A DNA stretch of 64,000 nucleotides from Glandiceps talaboti. Its lineage: Eukaryota > Hemichordata > Enteropneusta > Spengelidae. This document shows, one piece after another, positions 60,471 through 64,000 of this stretch (positions are counted from its first letter, which is position 1; each line of letters starts with the position of its first letter). Location of the stretch: contig NC_135562.1 of assembly GCF_964340395.1 (NCBI RefSeq), positions 17,559,985-17,623,984 on the forward strand. Direction: 5' to 3'. Both the position numbers and the translations under genes were made by a program. Below the pieces are notes generated by a model. It made no database searches and had not been told where the DNA came from. It was given only the letters and a program-made list of their open reading frames with translations.

Positions 60471-60860
60471 GCCCTATATAAAGAGGGTTATGGCTAATCT
60501 ATGCAAATGCGCGAAATTCAAACTGCTGTACAGAGCACTAGCTTCTAGGTCTTGTTTGCAGCATTTTTTTCTGTACTCCGAGAAGCGCACAGGTCACGAA
60601 GCATGTGCGAATTGTTTGTGAATGTCGAAGGATTGTAACTTGATACACAAATTAGTTGAAAATCAATGTTTGTTTCATAGAATGTAAAAACTTTTCAAAA
60701 TGAGACAAATCCCTGCAAACAGCTGTTTAGATTGTGTGTCACTCAGGATTATTCAAACATGCGACATTTGCATGTGAACAACCCAGACAGGAGATGTTTA
60801 TATTTGGGAGATTACTTGCCAGTGAGTAACCACAAGTTCTCCACCTCCAAAACACACAGT

Positions 60861-60889
60861 CAGTCAGTCAGTCAGTCAGTCAGTCAGTC
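60861..60889 (+). repeat. (CAGT)n microsatellite
   Basis: About seven units in gene F's 5'-UTR intron. Confidence 0.9.
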
Positions 60890-61274
60890 AAATGCAAAAT
60901 AGGGTGCCAGGCACAGGCAGCCATGCCTTTAAACTTTGCAAAAGGTACGAGTAATAAAAACCCAATGAGCATCTACAGCACTGGTTATTTTTTATGAAAT
61001 CTCGCAAAATAATTACTGTATTCTTTTAATTGCTTGAGGAATTATTGTAAAAGTTTCAAAGAATTAAAAGCTGCTCCAATAAATTGGTGATACATTTCGA
61101 ATGTATGGTACAGAGTTATATGAATTTGATCTGGAATACATGGATATTGATAAGCATAACTATCATCACGATTGAATGAATTTCATATGTCAGACATATC
61201 TATACAGAGGTTAACCTTCCAATTCATATCTGGGAATACTCACCATTGTCAATAACACATTGGAGACTATTCAA

Positions 61275-61377
61275 ATGGATAACAAGGACACCATAGTGGT
61301 AGAATGGCCAATTGAAAAGTTAAAGAAGATACAATTACGTCATGATGATTTGATTGTAATTACATTCCCGAAATCAG
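61275..61377 (+). CDS. cytosolic sulfotransferase (SULT family), gene F, first coding exon only
   Basis: A 103-nt exon of the same length and phase as in A-E, encoding MDNKDTIVVEWPIEKLKKIQ to TFPKSG with donor G|GTGACG. It aligns best with gene E ([20 protein letters not shown]), placing F in the second subfamily. The phosphosulfate loop starts FPKSG instead of YPKSG. Exon 2 and later exons are not in the window because a LINE of at least 2.5 kb occupies intron 1. Whether the rest of the gene is intact cannot be judged here. Confidence 0.75.
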
Positions 61378-61561
61378 GTGACGATTGGATAATATGAAAT
61401 GTATTTATACCGTCGTGCATGTTTACATCACTTTTACGTTGCATATCTCCTATTATAAACAGGTGTCAGCAGGTTGGCTCGTCTCGTGCTCCGTGTCTCA
61501 ATAGTATATTTCGTACTTTTACAAGTATCTTTGAAAACGCTGTATCCTGTTCCTTCTCAAC

Positions 61562-62438
61562 ATGAAGTGTGATGATTGTGGTACCAGGAAAAAGGTGAGG
61601 ACGTGCCAGGGCGACCTCATGTTGTGTGAAAAATGTAACCTAGAAAGATTCGGCTGTGACGACAACGTCAAAATGGACGCCACATGCATTAGTGACAAAT
61701 CAGTTGACAAACTCCGGGTCCTTCTGCAACCTATCCAGAAGCAATTAACTTCAATTGCAAGTGACTTATCAGATGTTAAAAGGAAGCAAACAGACATGGT
61801 GCAGTCCATGGAGTATATCAGTCTGGAGTTTGAAGAAATGAAACAAACACTGGAAAAACTACGTTTCTAAGTCAAATGCTGAATTATCGCAAGACAATAA
61901 CGTGTTACGTAAGGAATTGAGGGAACTAAAAAGTGAGGTTTCTGACCTTGACCAATACCACAGGCGAGTAAACCTCGAAATCTGTGGTATACCCGAGTCA
62001 CAAAGTGGAAACGAGAATACAGATAAAATCGTCTTGTCGACTTTACAGAAAGTACATTCTTCCATTAGTGAATCTGATATCGATATTTCTCACCGTATTG
62101 GAACCATAAAGACTTCACACCATGATAGCCGTCCAAGACCTAGACCTATAATTGTACGATTCACATCACGAAAACAGAGAAATATCATCTACGAGAATCG
62201 TCGCAAACTTAAAAACATCACAACCAAAGACATTGGGTTTAACCAAGCCAACTACATCTTCATCAACGAAAATCTATGTAAAGCGTCGCGGGATCTACTT
62301 TCTATGGTTAACAAGGCCAGAAAGCAATCACAGTACAAGTATATGTGGACAAAGAATGGTAGAATATATGTAAGAAAAGACCAAAGTGACGACCCAGTTA
62401 TTATCAGGGTTGAAGATGACATCAGAAAAATTCAGTAG
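61562..62438 (+). pseudogene. LINE ORF1 protein gene with a one-base frameshift
   Basis: Frame 1 (61562-61870) encodes MKCDDCGTRKKVRTC, with Cys at 3, 6, 15, 22, 25 and 32 in a zinc-finger-like spacing. A heptad-rich coiled coil follows (about residues 48-100). It stops at 61868-61870. The homologous continuation starts in another frame at about 61857 (NYVSKSNAELSQDNN) and runs to TAG at 62436-62438. It contains coiled-coil, RRVNLEICGIPES, VRFTSRKQRNIIYENR and a basic C-terminus, as in invertebrate LINE ORF1 nucleic-acid chaperones. A single-base change near 61853-61861 would explain the break. Alternatively the protein is made as two pieces, which is less likely. Confidence 0.75.
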
Positions 62439-62485
62439 GATCTGTTGTGTGATAAATTAGCTTGCTAACTAAACAATGACAAATA

Positions 62486-64000
62486 ATGGACACTGAATAC
62501 GAAGAAGACATTCATACTTTCAATATTGAAAACTACACTCTATCACCTTTAGAGTTTACCAGTAAATTTGCCACTAAATACAACAAATCATTCTCAATCT
62601 CACATATTAATATTAGATCACTTAGGAAAAACTTCGATAATTTGAAAATGTTTTACGAGGATTGTATCAAACAAAATTTTAAAATCATTGGTTTATCTGA
62701 AGTATGGCACCTGGACAACCAACACCTTGCTAATTTACATAACTATTCATTGGAACTGAACTGTACAAATTCTGGTAGAGGCGGCGGTGCAGGTGCATAT
62801 ATTCACACGTCCATCAAATATCGAATCTTAGATTATTCCGTAGTTCACTCTGATTGTTTATGGTTAGAATTACTCGCCCAGAAACAAAGAATTATTGTTG
62901 GGGTTATTTATCGAAAACCCAATACTAATATTCCTGAATTTACGAATTCTCTACTTAACACGCTCCATAAAGTCAAAGTCGATAAAAAACAATGCATTCT
63001 GATGGGTGATTTTAATATAAATTATTGTAGTAGGGATAATCAGAGTAACCAACTAATTTCCATATTGCAGTGTTTACACCTTGAGCAGATTATCTCAGTC
63101 CCTACTCGCGTTACTTGCAATTCATCAACTGTTATTGATCACATATATACAAATATTAGCATGGATAGAATTCATGCCGGAACTATTCAAACTGACATAT
63201 CCGACCATTTTCCTACTTTTGCTATTTTTGAAAACTTCGACATCGATTCGCCAAACACCAGACCCGTCCTTACAAGAGATTTTAAATCTTATAAGTATGA
63301 TCATTTTATAAGTGATCTGCAAAACGTGTCTTGGCAACCTGTATACAATGCCTCTGATACGGATTCTGCTTTCAATTTATTCACAGATATATTTACTGAT
63401 ATATGCAATAATCATGCCCCCCTACGTCTAAGAACCCTCAAACCAAAGAGGAAAAGTAGTCCATGGATTACAAAAGCAATAAAAAAATCGATAAATATAA
63501 AACATAAATTATATTCTAAAGTCATTTCAAGTCAACATGAAGCTAGTGCTGTAGCGAAATATAAATCTTACCGTAATCTGCTCACGAGTGTACTGAGGAG
63601 TGCAAAAAGAAGTATTTTGTATTTGTTAACCTTTAACAAAAACAACCCCAGGAAAACGTGGAATGTCATTAATAATTTAATTGGTAAACAACACAGTGTT
63701 TCTATATTCCCAGAAAATTTGGAGTTGAATGTTAATGGCAACAGCCACCTCGTAACAGACCAGGGTGAAATAGTAAAGGGATTTAATGAACACTTTGTCA
63801 ATGTAAGTAGACAGTTGGCTGAGACTATTCCGAAGACAGATATTGATTTTAAGCAATTTTTCGGTCAACCTCTGCAGCGTACGTTTTTCCTCAAACCGAC
63901 AACGGAACTTGAAGTATGTAATCTTCTGAAAACCCTAGATCCCAAAAAAGCATGTGGTTGGGACAATTTGCCCCCTCGGCTATTAATTGATTCTGCAGAT
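62486..64000 (+). CDS. LINE ORF2: APE-type endonuclease and start of reverse transcriptase (partial at window end)
   Basis: ATG at 62486, 505 codons without a stop to the window edge. Endonuclease motifs in order: HINIRSLRKNFDNLK, GLSEVW (catalytic-type Glu), GVIYRKPNT, LMGDFNIN (Asp, Asn), STVIDHIYTN and TDISDHFPTFA (Ser239-Asp240-His241). A linker with RKSSPWITKAIKKSI and YKSYRNLLTSVLRSAKR follows, then the pre-RT segment DPKKACGWDNLPPRLL. ORF2 nicks target DNA and primes reverse transcription. The ORF starts 47 bases after the ORF1 stop. An open endonuclease suggests recent activity of this family; YADD lies outside the window. Confidence 0.9.
   Translation, partial: MDTEYEEDIHTFNIENYTLSPLEFTSKFATKYNKSFSISHINIRSLRKNFDNLKMFYEDCIKQNFKIIGLSEVWHLDNQHLANLHNYSLELNCTNSGRGGGAGAYIHTSIKYRILDYSVVHSDCLWLELLAQKQRIIVGVIYRKPNTNIPEFTNSLLNTLHKVKVDKKQCILMGDFNINYCSRDNQSNQLISILQCLHLEQIISVPTRVTCNSSTVIDHIYTNISMDRIHAGTIQTDISDHFPTFAIFENFDIDSPNTRPVLTRDFKSYKYDHFISDLQNVSWQPVYNASDTDSAFNLFTDIFTDICNNHAPLRLRTLKPKRKSSPWITKAIKKSINIKHKLYSKVISSQHEASAVAKYKSYRNLLTSVLRSAKRSILYLLTFNKNNPRKTWNVINNLIGKQHSVSIFPENLELNVNGNSHLVTDQGEIVKGFNEHFVNVSRQLAETIPKTDIDFKQFFGQPLQRTFFLKPTTELEVCNLLKTLDPKKACGWDNLPPRLLIDSAD

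Larger units (their letters stand above)
61465..64000 (+). mobile_element. LINE with ORF1 and ORF2 (runs off the window), in gene F intron 1
   Basis: Begins somewhere between the exon-1 donor (61378) and ORF1 (61562), with a leader of about 100 bases. It encodes an ORF1 protein, then an ORF2 with APE-type endonuclease and the start of the RT linker. It is the only LINE in the window with a 5' region, in the same orientation as the SULT genes. Its 3' end lies beyond 64000. Confidence 0.85.

Overview
The window is animal nuclear DNA. It is AT-rich and full of introns, microsatellites, non-LTR retrotransposons and foldback (hairpin) DNA transposons. Splice sites are GT-AG and no prokaryotic gene organisation is present. 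The compact tandem paralogues, roughly 4-8 kb each from ATG to stop, suggest a marine invertebrate with a moderate-sized genome. A lancelet or acorn worm is my guess; the sequence does not prove it.

The backbone is a head-to-tail, all plus-strand cluster of six cytosolic sulfotransferase (SULT, PAPS-dependent) genes, called A to F here. Genes A-E each have six coding exons with intron phases 1,0,1,0,1 and are intact: A 302 aa, B, C and D 300 aa each, E 297 aa. F has only its first coding exon before the window ends. Each gene appears to have an extra untranslated first exon ending in a GTAAG donor, 1.4-4.6 kb before the ATG exon. A-D form one close subfamily, E-F a second. Coding spans are A 1415-6351, B 12729-17626, C 22880-30714, D 39860-44058, E 50919-57090 and F 61275 onward. 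Different parts of A-D pair differently: exons 1-2 group A with C and B with D, exon 4 groups A with B and C with D, and D's 3' UTR resembles E's. This is a mosaic expected from block duplication plus gene conversion or unequal crossing-over.

Mobile DNA sits almost entirely in introns and intergenic spacers. There are two 5'-truncated LINE reverse-transcriptase copies (26.3-27.8 kb in C intron 4; 36.75-38.8 kb in D's 5'-UTR intron). A degenerate LINE tail lies at 21.1-21.6 kb, and a larger LINE with ORF1 and an open ORF2 sits in F intron 1 from about 61.5 kb to the window end. A 1.9-kb DNA transposon at 10.04-11.93 kb has satellite-like inverted ends and an integrase-related exon. A second 1.9-kb inverted-repeat element at 33.14-35.04 kb carries a broken SAP-like gene fragment and two nested foldback MITEs. 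At least five foldback MITEs of three families are flanked by 9-bp target duplications, three of them perfect. A probable Penelope-like element tail lies at 41.8-42.2 kb.

The tetranucleotide (CATA/CAGA) and pentanucleotide (TTCTA) arrays produce many long but spurious open frames. The pentanucleotide array lies directly before the exon-6 acceptor in all five complete genes. Intergenic spacers otherwise hold duplicated 3' flanks, a 388-bp tandem duplication (46.1-46.9 kb) and one unexplained possible exon at 48.4-48.6 kb.
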